A DNA stretch of 61,406 bases, taken from the NCBI GenBank assembly GCA_014238425.1, contig JABABD010000010.1, positions 1 to 61,406 of the forward strand, read 5' to 3'. This DNA is from Flavobacteriaceae bacterium (GTDB lineage: Bacteria > Bacteroidota > Bacteroidia > Flavobacteriales > Flavobacteriaceae). Under the pieces are notes generated by a model, which saw nothing but the letters and a program-made list of their open reading frames with translations, was not told the DNA's origin and did not search any database. Below, one piece after another: positions 7,194-16,225 of the stretch. Position 1 is the first letter of the stretch; the number at the start of each line of letters is the position of its first letter. A program made the translations under genes and the position numbers.

Positions 7194-8212
7194 ATTTTCA
7201 ATCTCGGCGATGCTGTGGTATCAAATCCAGTAAAATCTTTTTCTAAATACTTTAGGTACCCTACAATGGCAATCATGGCAGCGTTATCGGTCGTAAATTC
7301 GAATTTTGGAACATAGGTGGTCCATCCAAATTTTTGTTCTCCTGTCTTCAAGGCATTTCTTATACCAGAATTGGCAGATACGCCACCACCAATAGCTATA
7401 TGATTAATCTCCGTTTCTTTAGAGGCCAATTTCAATTTATCCATTAAAATACCGATAATTGTGTATTGAATGGACGCACAGATATCATTTAGGTTCTCCT
7501 CAATAAAGTTCGGATTGTCTTTGACTTGTTTTTGGATGAAGTAGAGTACTGCGGTTTTAAAACCAGAAAAACTAAAATTTAATCCCTTGACTTTTGGTTT
7601 GGTGAATGCGAATGCTTTTGGATTACCTAACTGAGCCCGTCTATCTATTTCTGGACCAGCAGGATATCCCAATCCTAGAATCTTGCCACTTTTATCATAA
7701 GCTTCACCTACGGCGTCATCAATGGTTTCTCCAATGACTTCCATCTCAAAATGGTTGGTCACTTTTACAATTTGGGTATGTCCGCCAGAAATGGTCATTG
7801 CCAAAAATGGAAATGGAGGTTTTTCAAAACCTTCCTCATCAATAAAATGTGCCAAGATATGCGCTTGCATATGGTTGACATCGATCAACGGGACATTTAA
7901 GCCATAAGCAAATGATTTTGCAAATGACGTGCCTACTAACAAAGACCCCATTAATCCAGGACCACGCGTAAAGGCAATAGCGCTTAATTGCTCCTTCGCG
8001 ATTCCAGCTTTTTCTATTGCTTGATGTACTACAGGAACAATGTTCTGCTGATGTGCTCTAGACGCCAATTCTGGTACAACACCTCCATACGCTGCGTGTA
8101 TTTTTTGACTGGCAACAACATTGCTAAGAATCTTTCCGTTGTATATAACAGAAGCGGCGGTATCGTCGCAAGAAGACTCAATACCAAGGATATAGATGTT
8201 TTTTGAACTCAT
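7190..8212 (-). CDS. tsaD: tRNA N6-adenosine threonylcarbamoyltransferase TsaD
   Basis: TsaD transfers the threonylcarbamoyl group to A37 of ANN-decoding tRNAs. The ASKHA-fold signature ILGIESSCDDTAASVI is at the N-terminus, followed by the metal-binding NHMQAHILAH and by IAIGGGVSANSGIR near the end. About 340 residues is the normal length. I prefer the ATG at 8212 (MSSKNIYILGIESS); the ATG at 8221 would add three residues. The stop overlaps the ATG of the mini-COX1 gene. A -7 box on the minus strand lies about 80 bases upstream, back to back with the TamB promoter. Confidence 0.96.
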   Translation of the reverse strand: MSSKNIYILGIESSCDDTAASVIYNGKILSNVVASQKIHAAYGGVVPELASRAHQQNIVPVVHQAIEKAGIAKEQLSAIAFTRGPGLMGSLLVGTSFAKSFAYGLNVPLIDVNHMQAHILAHFIDEEGFEKPPFPFLAMTISGGHTQIVKVTNHFEMEVIGETIDDAVGEAYDKSGKILGLGYPAGPEIDRRAQLGNPKAFAFTKPKVKGLNFSFSGFKTAVLYFIQKQVKDNPNFIEENLNDICASIQYTIIGILMDKLKLASKETEINHIAIGGGVSANSGIRNALKTGEQKFGWTTYVPKFEFTTDNAAMIAIVGYLKYLEKDFTGFDTTASPRLKI

Positions 8213-8289
8213 TAGTAACATTCAGGCACAATAATTGTTAATTTTGAAAGCAGGTAGAGACGTCTATTTGCTTCATTTGTGCGTAAATA

Positions 8290-8297
8290 CAAATGTA
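8290..8297 (-). promoter_or_regulatory. -7 promoter box for tsaD
   Basis: The minus-strand sequence TACATTTG matches TAnnTTTG exactly. It predicts a leader of about 60-70 bases before tsaD. Confidence 0.5.
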
Positions 8298-8317
8298 GTT
8301 TATTCCGTAGAAAATAA

Positions 8318-8325
8318 TAACTTTG
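8318..8325 (+). promoter_or_regulatory. -7 promoter box for the TamB-like gene
   Basis: TAACTTTG matches TAnnTTTG exactly. The predicted start of transcription, about six bases later, falls almost on the ATC codon at 8333, which is relevant to the choice of translation start. Confidence 0.5.
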
Positions 8326-8380
8326 TAAGCACATCAAAAAATTCCTCAAAATAGTATCAAAGATCATTGCAATAATTTTA

Positions 8381-11300
8381 TTGCTCTTTATCATATTGGT
8401 ACTGTTTCTTTCAATTCCTGCAGTACAGACAAGACTAGGAAATCATGTTACTAAGCGTATAAATAATGACTATGGAACCAATATAAACATTGGGAAGGTT
8501 GGTCTACAGTTTAATGGAGATATAGAACTGAAGGAAATTTACATTGAAGATTATAAGAATGATACCCTTATAAATATCCTAGAACTTAATACCTCAGTTA
8601 TTAGTTTTAAGAACCTTATTGATAATAAGTTTGCCTTTGGCGATATAGATATAGATGGATTGACTTTTAATCTCAAGACCTATGAAGGAGAGAGAGACAC
8701 TAATCTAGATGTGTTTGTTGCTAAATTCGATGAGGATAATCCTAGAACTGAAAAGAGTGATTTTTTATTATCCTCTAGTGATGTATCTATTAGTAATAGC
8801 ACATTTAAGTTATCTGATGGCAACCGTGAGAGAATACAAGTGCTAAGATTTGACAATCTAAATATTAACGCTACTAATTTCTTGATCAATGGAAGTGATG
8901 TGAGTATGCGTGTTAATAAATTAGCATTTATAGACAGTCGTGGACTTAGTATGAAGAATTTGAAAACAAATTTTTCATATACATTACAAGACATGACCTT
9001 TGATGACCTCTCCATCCAAACAACCAATTCACAACTTAAGGGTAATTTAAAATTTTCTTACGATAGAGAAGATTTACAATATTTTACTGATAACGTTAAG
9101 ATTGATGCTAATTTCACCAAATCTGATATCGCCTTAAACGAGCTCAATACGTTTTATAATGAGTTTGGCGTGAATCAACGCGCCAAAATGAGTGTTAATT
9201 TATCGGGGACACTTAACAATTTACTAGCAAAAAACCTGATATTAAATACTACTAGACAAACTCAGATTCGTGGAGACATCAATTTTAAAAATCTATTCAA
9301 TTCTCAAGAGAACAATTTTTTAATGGATGGAAATTTCAGAAATCTATCTTCAAATTATAGAGATCTAAAAGCATTATTACCAAATGTTCTTGGAAAAAGT
9401 ATTCCGTCTACATTTGAAAAACTTGGTGATTTCAGTATGAATGGAACGTCCAGAATAACAACAAGTGATATTGTTGCTAACCTAGAGATCAATACAGGAC
9501 TTGGATATATCATCTCAGATTTAACCATGAAGAAGTTGGATGATATTGATAATGCATCTTATAAAGGAAATATCATACTCGATAATTTTAATATTGGCGA
9601 ATTTCTTGGGGACCAAACATTGAATACTGTGTCTATGAATATGGACGTTGATGGCAAAGGGTTTACAATTGCTAATTTAAATACTAAGCTTGTAGGCGAT
9701 GTGTATAGTGTTGACTATAATGGATATTCGTATGACGGCTTAGTTGTTTCTGGAAACCTTCAAAATAGGATATTTAATGGGAAGTTAAATTCAAAAGACG
9801 AGAATTTTAAACTTAAGTTTAATGGACTTGCAGATATGTCATCAACCGTGCATAATTATGATTTTTCTGCAGATGTAGAATATGCCAATTTAAAAGCCCT
9901 TAATTTTATTGATAAAGACAGTATCTCAATTTTTAAAGGAAAAGTTCAGATGAAGATGAAGGGAAGGACTTTAGATGATGCATTTGGTAGTATAAATTTT
10001 AAAAACACATCTTACAAAAATCAAAATGATTCCTATTTTTTTAAGGATTTTGCCGTGACATCTAGGTTTGAAGACGACGTACGCTTTATAGAGGTGAATT
10101 CGCCAGATATTATGAAAGGTAAAATGAGTGGTAAATTTTTGTTTGCAGATGTAGGTAAACTTTTTGAGAATTCTGTAGGAAGCTTGTACACGAATTATGT
10201 TCCTAATGACGTCACTACAAATCAATATATAGATTTTAATTTCACGATATATAATCAGATTGTAGAAGTGTTTTATCCAGACCTAAAACTTGGAGGTAAT
10301 ACATTTATTCGCGGTCGTGTAGAGAGCGATGAAAAGGATTTTAAATTAACATTTAAGTCTCCACAGATTAAGCTATTGGACTATTTTGCTAATAATATCC
10401 AGCTAAAAATTGACAACAAAAACCCGCTTTATAATACCTATGTTGAAGTAGATAGTATCAATACCAAATTTTATAATGTGTCTAAGTTTAGTTTGATTAA
10501 TGTAACGCTAAATGATACGCTGTTTATTCGTTCTGAATTTAAAGGAGGGAAACGAAATGACGATTTTTATGACTTAGGGCTATATTATACTATTGACGAG
10601 AACAATAAATCTGTCATTGGTTTTAAAAAGTCTGATGTCATTTTCAAGGATAATAAATGGCATATTAACGAGAACAGAGATCGATTTAATAAAATCACTT
10701 TTGATAGAGATTTTAAGGCTTTCGATATTGATAAGTTTGTGATGAATCATCAAAATGAAGAAATTAAACTTTCTGGTATTATAAGAGATTCTACCCATAA
10801 AGACATAAAATTTAGTTTCAAGGATGTGGATTTGACGAAAATCACACCAGATATTGAAGGCCTTAAGTTAGAAGGAAATATCAATGGTAAACTAGACCTC
10901 CTGCAAAAAAACGGTAATTATTTACCTAATTCGTCAGTCGTTATTGATGATTTTACTGTTAACGGAACACATTTTGGATCGTTTGATGCAAATATTGTAG
11001 GAAATCAATCATTAACAAGCTATAAAGTCAATGCAAAGATAAAAGACGACCTTACAGAATCTTTCAGTGCTATTGGAGATATAGATGTCTCTAGTAAATC
11101 CTCAAAGATAGATGTAGATGTAAACTTTAAGGAATTTAATTTAGAGCCATTGAATGCTTTTGGTGAAGGGGTTATAACCAATATAAGAGGGTTGGTAGAT
11201 GGAAAGGCAAAAGTAACAGGTAATCTTAGCAAGCCTTCAATTGATGGGGATCTGAAGCTTAATAATGCTGGATTAAGCATTCCATATTTAAATGTGAACT

Positions 11301-12784
11301 ATAGTTTTGTAGACAATTCATCTGTATCATTAAAAAATCAGGACTTTAATTTCAATAGTGTTAAGATGGAAGATATCAGTTATGATTCCAAAGGCACTTT
11401 AAATGGATACTTAAGACATAATAATTTTTCAGACTGGGAGCTTGGCCTGAGATTAGTTACAGATAGACTTTTGGTATTAGATACTCAGGATGACGAAGAC
11501 GTGCTTTACTATGGTACTGGTTTTATCGGTGGCGAAGCTAATATTTATGGACCAACAGATCAGCTAACCATTGAAGTAGATGGAGAAACCAAGAGGGGTA
11601 CAGTATTTAAAATTCCATTAAATGATGCTGAAACTTTTGGAGATAATTCATTTATACATTTTCTAACACCAGAAGAAAAACAAGCAAGATTAACAGGAGT
11701 TACAACAACTATTTCAGAAATAAAAGGTGTAGAACTAAATTTTGATTTAGACATTACACAAGATGCTGAAGTTGAAATTGTGATAGACAAAAGTTCTGGT
11801 AGTTCTATTCGTGGGAGAGGTGAAGGTAACCTTTTGGTAGAAATAAACACCAATGGCAAGTTTAACATGTATGGGGATATTTCTGTGTTCGAAGGAGTTT
11901 ATAATTTTATTTATGGTGGATTGATTCAAAAAGAATTCATTGTTAATCCTGGTGGAACATTATCATGGGATGGAGAACCACTAAATGCTCAAGTAGATTT
12001 AAAGGCTATTTATAAAACTCAAGCAAATCCATCTGTGCTTTTAGATACACCAATAAATCGAAGTATTCCTGTTGAGGTAGAAATTAGTTTAACTGGGGTT
12101 TTAGAAAAACCAGACCCAGTCTTTGATATTAAATTCCCAAATGTAAATTCTACTATTAAATCTGAGTTAGAGTATCGCCTTGATGACAATGAAAGTAGAG
12201 AATTCCAAGCGTTATCTGTTGTAACAACTGGGTCATTTATGAGTGACCTTAAATTGGATCAAGCAGCACTTTATGGTACCTTATCTGAAAGAGCTTCAAG
12301 TCTTATAAATGGTATATTTTCTGATAGTGATAGTAAGTTGCAGGTAGGACTAGATTATAAATTAGGAGAAAACAATCCCGAATATCAAACAGACGATAGG
12401 TTAGGTGTAACGCTTTCTACTAAGTTATCTGATCGCGTGCTCATAAATGGCAAGGTAGGTGTTCCTATTGGAGGTGTAAGTGAAACTGTTATAGCTGGAG
12501 ATGTTCAAATAGATTTTTTGCTTAATGAAGAAGGTACACTCACTGCAAAAATGTTCAATAGAGAAAACAGTATCAGAAATTTCGGTGAAGAAATAGGTTA
12601 TACACAAGGACTTGGACTTGCGTATAATGTCGATTTTGACAACTTCAAGGAATTACTTCATAAGATATTTAAAGGAAAAAAAGAGGCCATTGAACCTGTT
12701 GAAGAAACAGCTACTATAAAACCAGAATCTAAACTTCCTACATTCATGAGCTTTAAGAAAAAATCTTCTGGGAATAATTTATAA
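8381..12784 (+). CDS. TamB-like translocation/assembly module protein (AsmA-like, DUF490)
   Basis: This is a very long protein (1467 residues from TTG at 8381). It has an N-terminal membrane anchor, a long run of beta-strand repeats typical of the AsmA/TamB bridge fold, and a C-terminal DUF490-type domain with WDGEPLNAQVDLKAIYKT and DRVLINGKVGVPIGG. Such proteins span the periplasm and move phospholipid or help outer-membrane protein assembly. The frame is open back to 8321. Translation from ATC at 8333 would add a classic n-region (KKFLKIVSK) before the hydrophobic helix, and the promoter box fits that start. The TTG gives an anchor without positive charges, so the true start is probably upstream and non-AUG. 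Confidence 0.88.
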   Translation: MLFIILVLFLSIPAVQTRLGNHVTKRINNDYGTNINIGKVGLQFNGDIELKEIYIEDYKNDTLINILELNTSVISFKNLIDNKFAFGDIDIDGLTFNLKTYEGERDTNLDVFVAKFDEDNPRTEKSDFLLSSSDVSISNSTFKLSDGNRERIQVLRFDNLNINATNFLINGSDVSMRVNKLAFIDSRGLSMKNLKTNFSYTLQDMTFDDLSIQTTNSQLKGNLKFSYDREDLQYFTDNVKIDANFTKSDIALNELNTFYNEFGVNQRAKMSVNLSGTLNNLLAKNLILNTTRQTQIRGDINFKNLFNSQENNFLMDGNFRNLSSNYRDLKALLPNVLGKSIPSTFEKLGDFSMNGTSRITTSDIVANLEINTGLGYIISDLTMKKLDDIDNASYKGNIILDNFNIGEFLGDQTLNTVSMNMDVDGKGFTIANLNTKLVGDVYSVDYNGYSYDGLVVSGNLQNRIFNGKLNSKDENFKLKFNGLADMSSTVHNYDFSADVEYANLKALNFIDKDSISIFKGKVQMKMKGRTLDDAFGSINFKNTSYKNQNDSYFFKDFAVTSRFEDDVRFIEVNSPDIMKGKMSGKFLFADVGKLFENSVGSLYTNYVPNDVTTNQYIDFNFTIYNQIVEVFYPDLKLGGNTFIRGRVESDEKDFKLTFKSPQIKLLDYFANNIQLKIDNKNPLYNTYVEVDSINTKFYNVSKFSLINVTLNDTLFIRSEFKGGKRNDDFYDLGLYYTIDENNKSVIGFKKSDVIFKDNKWHINENRDRFNKITFDRDFKAFDIDKFVMNHQNEEIKLSGIIRDSTHKDIKFSFKDVDLTKITPDIEGLKLEGNINGKLDLLQKNGNYLPNSSVVIDDFTVNGTHFGSFDANIVGNQSLTSYKVNAKIKDDLTESFSAIGDIDVSSKSSKIDVDVNFKEFNLEPLNAFGEGVITNIRGLVDGKAKVTGNLSKPSIDGDLKLNNAGLSIPYLNVNYSFVDNSSVSLKNQDFNFNSVKMEDISYDSKGTLNGYLRHNNFSDWELGLRLVTDRLLVLDTQDDEDVLYYGTGFIGGEANIYGPTDQLTIEVDGETKRGTVFKIPLNDAETFGDNSFIHFLTPEEKQARLTGVTTTISEIKGVELNFDLDITQDAEVEIVIDKSSGSSIRGRGEGNLLVEINTNGKFNMYGDISVFEGVYNFIYGGLIQKEFIVNPGGTLSWDGEPLNAQVDLKAIYKTQANPSVLLDTPINRSIPVEVEISLTGVLEKPDPVFDIKFPNVNSTIKSELEYRLDDNESREFQALSVVTTGSFMSDLKLDQAALYGTLSERASSLINGIFSDSDSKLQVGLDYKLGENNPEYQTDDRLGVTLSTKLSDRVLINGKVGVPIGGVSETVIAGDVQIDFLLNEEGTLTAKMFNRENSIRNFGEEIGYTQGLGLAYNVDFDNFKELLHKIFKGKKEAIEPVEETATIKPESKLPTFMSFKKKSSGNNL

Positions 12785-12922
12785 TTCTGCCATACTCAAA
12801 TTAGTTTAATTTCTCTTTGAAATCAGTGTCTTAGAGCGAAAACGTTTTAGTAGAAATATAGTTTTTGCATGACTTTACTTTGTAATCTTTAGTATTTTTA
12901 CACTGCTTTTTGATAAGTATAT

Positions 12923-13909
12923 ATGACTAAAAAAATTAAAAAAATCGGCGTCATGACATCTGGTGGAGACTCCCCAGGAATGAATGCGGCTATAAGAGCA
13001 GTTGCAAGAACTTGTGCTTATTATAAAATAGAATGTGCAGGAATTTACCGAGGTTACGAAGGTATGATTGAAGGTGATTTCAAGGAATTAACGGCACGTA
13101 ATGTTAAAGGAATTATTAATAAAGGTGGTACTATTCTTAAATCTGCTAGATCCAAAGGGTTTAGAACTCCAGAAGGACGAAAAAAAGCTTACGAATCTCT
13201 TAAAAAAGCAAATATAGATGCTCTAGTGGCTGTAGGTGGAGATGGTACATTTACTGGAGCATTAATTTTTAATAAAGAATATAATTTTCCTGTTATTGGG
13301 ATTCCGGGAACTATTGACAATGATATTTTTGGAACATCACATACCCTAGGATATGATACAGCTTTAAATACAGTTGTAGATGTCATTGATAAAATTCGAG
13401 ATACAGCAAGTTCTCATAACCGTTTATTCTTCATTGAGGTCATGGGGCGTGATGTAGGTCATATTGCACTTAATGTGGGAGTAGGTGCTGGTGCAGAAGA
13501 AATTTTGATACCAGAAGAAAATCTAGGATTAGAAAGGCTGTTAGAATCTTTACGACGAAGTAAGAAATCCGGTAAGTCATCAAGTATTGTAGTCGTCGCC
13601 GAAGGTGATAAAATAGGAAAGAATGTATTTGAGCTTAAAGATTATGTCGAAGAAAACATGACTGAGTACGAAGTTCGAGTATCTGTTTTAGGTCATATGC
13701 AACGTGGAGGTAGTCCTTCTTGTTTTGATCGTGTACTAGCTAGTAGAATGGGAGTGAAGGCAGTTGAGAGTTTATTGGAGGGTCAATCTAATTTCATGGT
13801 AGGTTTGATGAACGATAAAATACAGTTGACCCCTTTGGAAAATGCAATTAAAGGGCAATCAAAAATAAACAAAGAATTAATTCGTGTGTCAGATATAATG
13901 ACCACTTAA
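12923..13909 (+). CDS. pfkA: ATP-dependent 6-phosphofructokinase
   Basis: PfkA phosphorylates fructose 6-phosphate in glycolysis. The 328-residue protein shows GGDSPGMNAAIRA, the nucleotide site VGGDGTFTGA, catalytic PGTIDNDIFGTSHTLGYDTA, and LGHMQRGGSPSCFDR. The GGDG sequence is that of ATP-type rather than pyrophosphate-type enzymes. It is followed after 18 bases by the GAPDH gene and then by a sugar kinase gene, forming a glycolytic operon. The leader is A/T-rich without a Shine-Dalgarno sequence. Confidence 0.97.
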   Translation: MTKKIKKIGVMTSGGDSPGMNAAIRAVARTCAYYKIECAGIYRGYEGMIEGDFKELTARNVKGIINKGGTILKSARSKGFRTPEGRKKAYESLKKANIDALVAVGGDGTFTGALIFNKEYNFPVIGIPGTIDNDIFGTSHTLGYDTALNTVVDVIDKIRDTASSHNRLFFIEVMGRDVGHIALNVGVGAGAEEILIPEENLGLERLLESLRRSKKSGKSSSIVVVAEGDKIGKNVFELKDYVEENMTEYEVRVSVLGHMQRGGSPSCFDRVLASRMGVKAVESLLEGQSNFMVGLMNDKIQLTPLENAIKGQSKINKELIRVSDIMTT

Positions 13910-13924
13910 CAAACATTAAAATAA

Positions 13925-14929
<1,005 letters not shown>

Positions 14930-14956
14930 GCTAACTCTAATTAAACGTCTCTATAA

Positions 14957-15832
14957 ATGATCTTAATAGTCGATAGCGGTTCTACTAAATCTGATTGGAT
15001 GGCAGTTGATTCCAACGGGAAGCAACTTTTGGAGAAAATCCGTACTAAGGGTTTGAATCCTGCAATTCTATCACAGAAAAAGCTAAAAAAAACCATTAAG
15101 AAAAGCTCCAGTTTAATGAAACATAGAGAACAGGTTACCCATGTTTTTTTCTATGGTGCTGGATGTGGTACTGAAAAACCAAAAATATTATTGAGTCTTG
15201 TACTTCAAGAGATGTTTTTAAATGCACAAATAGAAATAAATGAAGATACTTTAGCAGCAGTCAGAGCTTGTATTGATTATAATGATCAAGCTGCGGTGGT
15301 TTGTATTATGGGAACTGGCTCCAATTGTAGCTATTTTGATGGTGTGCGCTTGCACCAACGAGTGAAATCATTAGGGTATACTATAATGGATGATGCTAGT
15401 GGTAATTATTATGGAAAGCAACTTATAAGAGATTTTTATTTTAATCATATGCCAGAAGATATAAAAATATCTTTTGAGGATAAGTATAATATGGACTCTG
15501 ATTATATTAAGTTCAATTTGTACAAACAGCCAAAGCCTAATACATATTTAGCAAACTTTGCTGAATTTATGTTTTTAAATAAGGATTCAGAATATATTAG
15601 AAATTTGATAAAATCGGGTATTAAGAAATTTGCTGAAAATATGATTTTTCAATATCAAAATGAACTTAGAACCGTACCTGTTCATTTTGCTGGAAGTATT
15701 GCTTTCTTTTCGCAAGAAGAGGTCATACAGGTTGCAAAAGAAATGGATTTTAATGTTGGTAATTTTGTACGTAGACCAATTGATAAATTGGTAAATTACC
15801 ATATAAAAAACCTAAAAAAAGCTGTTAGCTAG
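14957..15832 (+). CDS. BadF/BadG-family ATPase, probable N-acetylglucosamine kinase
   Basis: This 291-residue protein begins MILIVDSGSTKSDWMAVDS, the phosphate-1 motif of the ASKHA kinases. It has a second phosphate site CIMGTGSNCSYFDG and an adenosine-type site VHFAGSIAFFS. The closest named family is eukaryote-like N-acetylglucosamine kinase within BadF/BadG/BcrA/BcrD. The position after pfkA and gap supports a sugar kinase role, but the sugar itself is inferred. The gene ends four bases from the convergent ridA-like gene. Confidence 0.8.
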   Translation: MILIVDSGSTKSDWMAVDSNGKQLLEKIRTKGLNPAILSQKKLKKTIKKSSSLMKHREQVTHVFFYGAGCGTEKPKILLSLVLQEMFLNAQIEINEDTLAAVRACIDYNDQAAVVCIMGTGSNCSYFDGVRLHQRVKSLGYTIMDDASGNYYGKQLIRDFYFNHMPEDIKISFEDKYNMDSDYIKFNLYKQPKPNTYLANFAEFMFLNKDSEYIRNLIKSGIKKFAENMIFQYQNELRTVPVHFAGSIAFFSQEEVIQVAKEMDFNVGNFVRRPIDKLVNYHIKNLKKAVS

Positions 15833-15835
15833 AAA

Positions 15836-16216
15836 TTATTTTACAGCAATCATGCTTATCTCAACATTTACGTATTTGGGTAAATTAGCCACTTCTACTG
15901 TCTCACGTGCTGGTGCTGTATCATCATTGAAGTAATTTCCGTAAACCTTATTTACATCACCAAAATTAGCCATGTCACTTAAGAAGATAGTCGCCTTAAC
16001 CACATTTTCAAAAGTCATATCAGCAGCTTCAAGTACCGCTTTTAAGTTTTTCATTACTTGATGTGTTTCTGATGAGATATCATCTAAAACCAATTCCATG
16101 GTATCAGGATTAAATGCTACTTGCCCCGACATGTATAGTGTGTTGCCAGAAAGAATAGCTTGATTATAGGGTCCTATTGGAGCAGGAGCTTTTTTTGTGG
16201 TGATTATGTGCTTCAT
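15836..16216 (-). CDS. RidA/YjgF family enamine/imine deaminase
   Basis: The 126-residue length is typical. The sequence shows the family start KAPAPIGPYNQAILSGNTLYM-like signal, a central QVMKNLKAVLEAA helix, and the PARETVEVANLPK segment with the Arg that contacts the substrate carboxylate in RidA. RidA hydrolyses reactive 2-aminoacrylate. It lies downstream of lptD on the same strand with a 9-base gap and may be co-transcribed with it. Confidence 0.93.
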   Translation of the reverse strand: MKHIITTKKAPAPIGPYNQAILSGNTLYMSGQVAFNPDTMELVLDDISSETHQVMKNLKAVLEAADMTFENVVKATIFLSDMANFGDVNKVYGNYFNDDTAPARETVEVANLPKYVNVEISMIAVK

Positions 16217-16225
16217 CTTTTTAAG

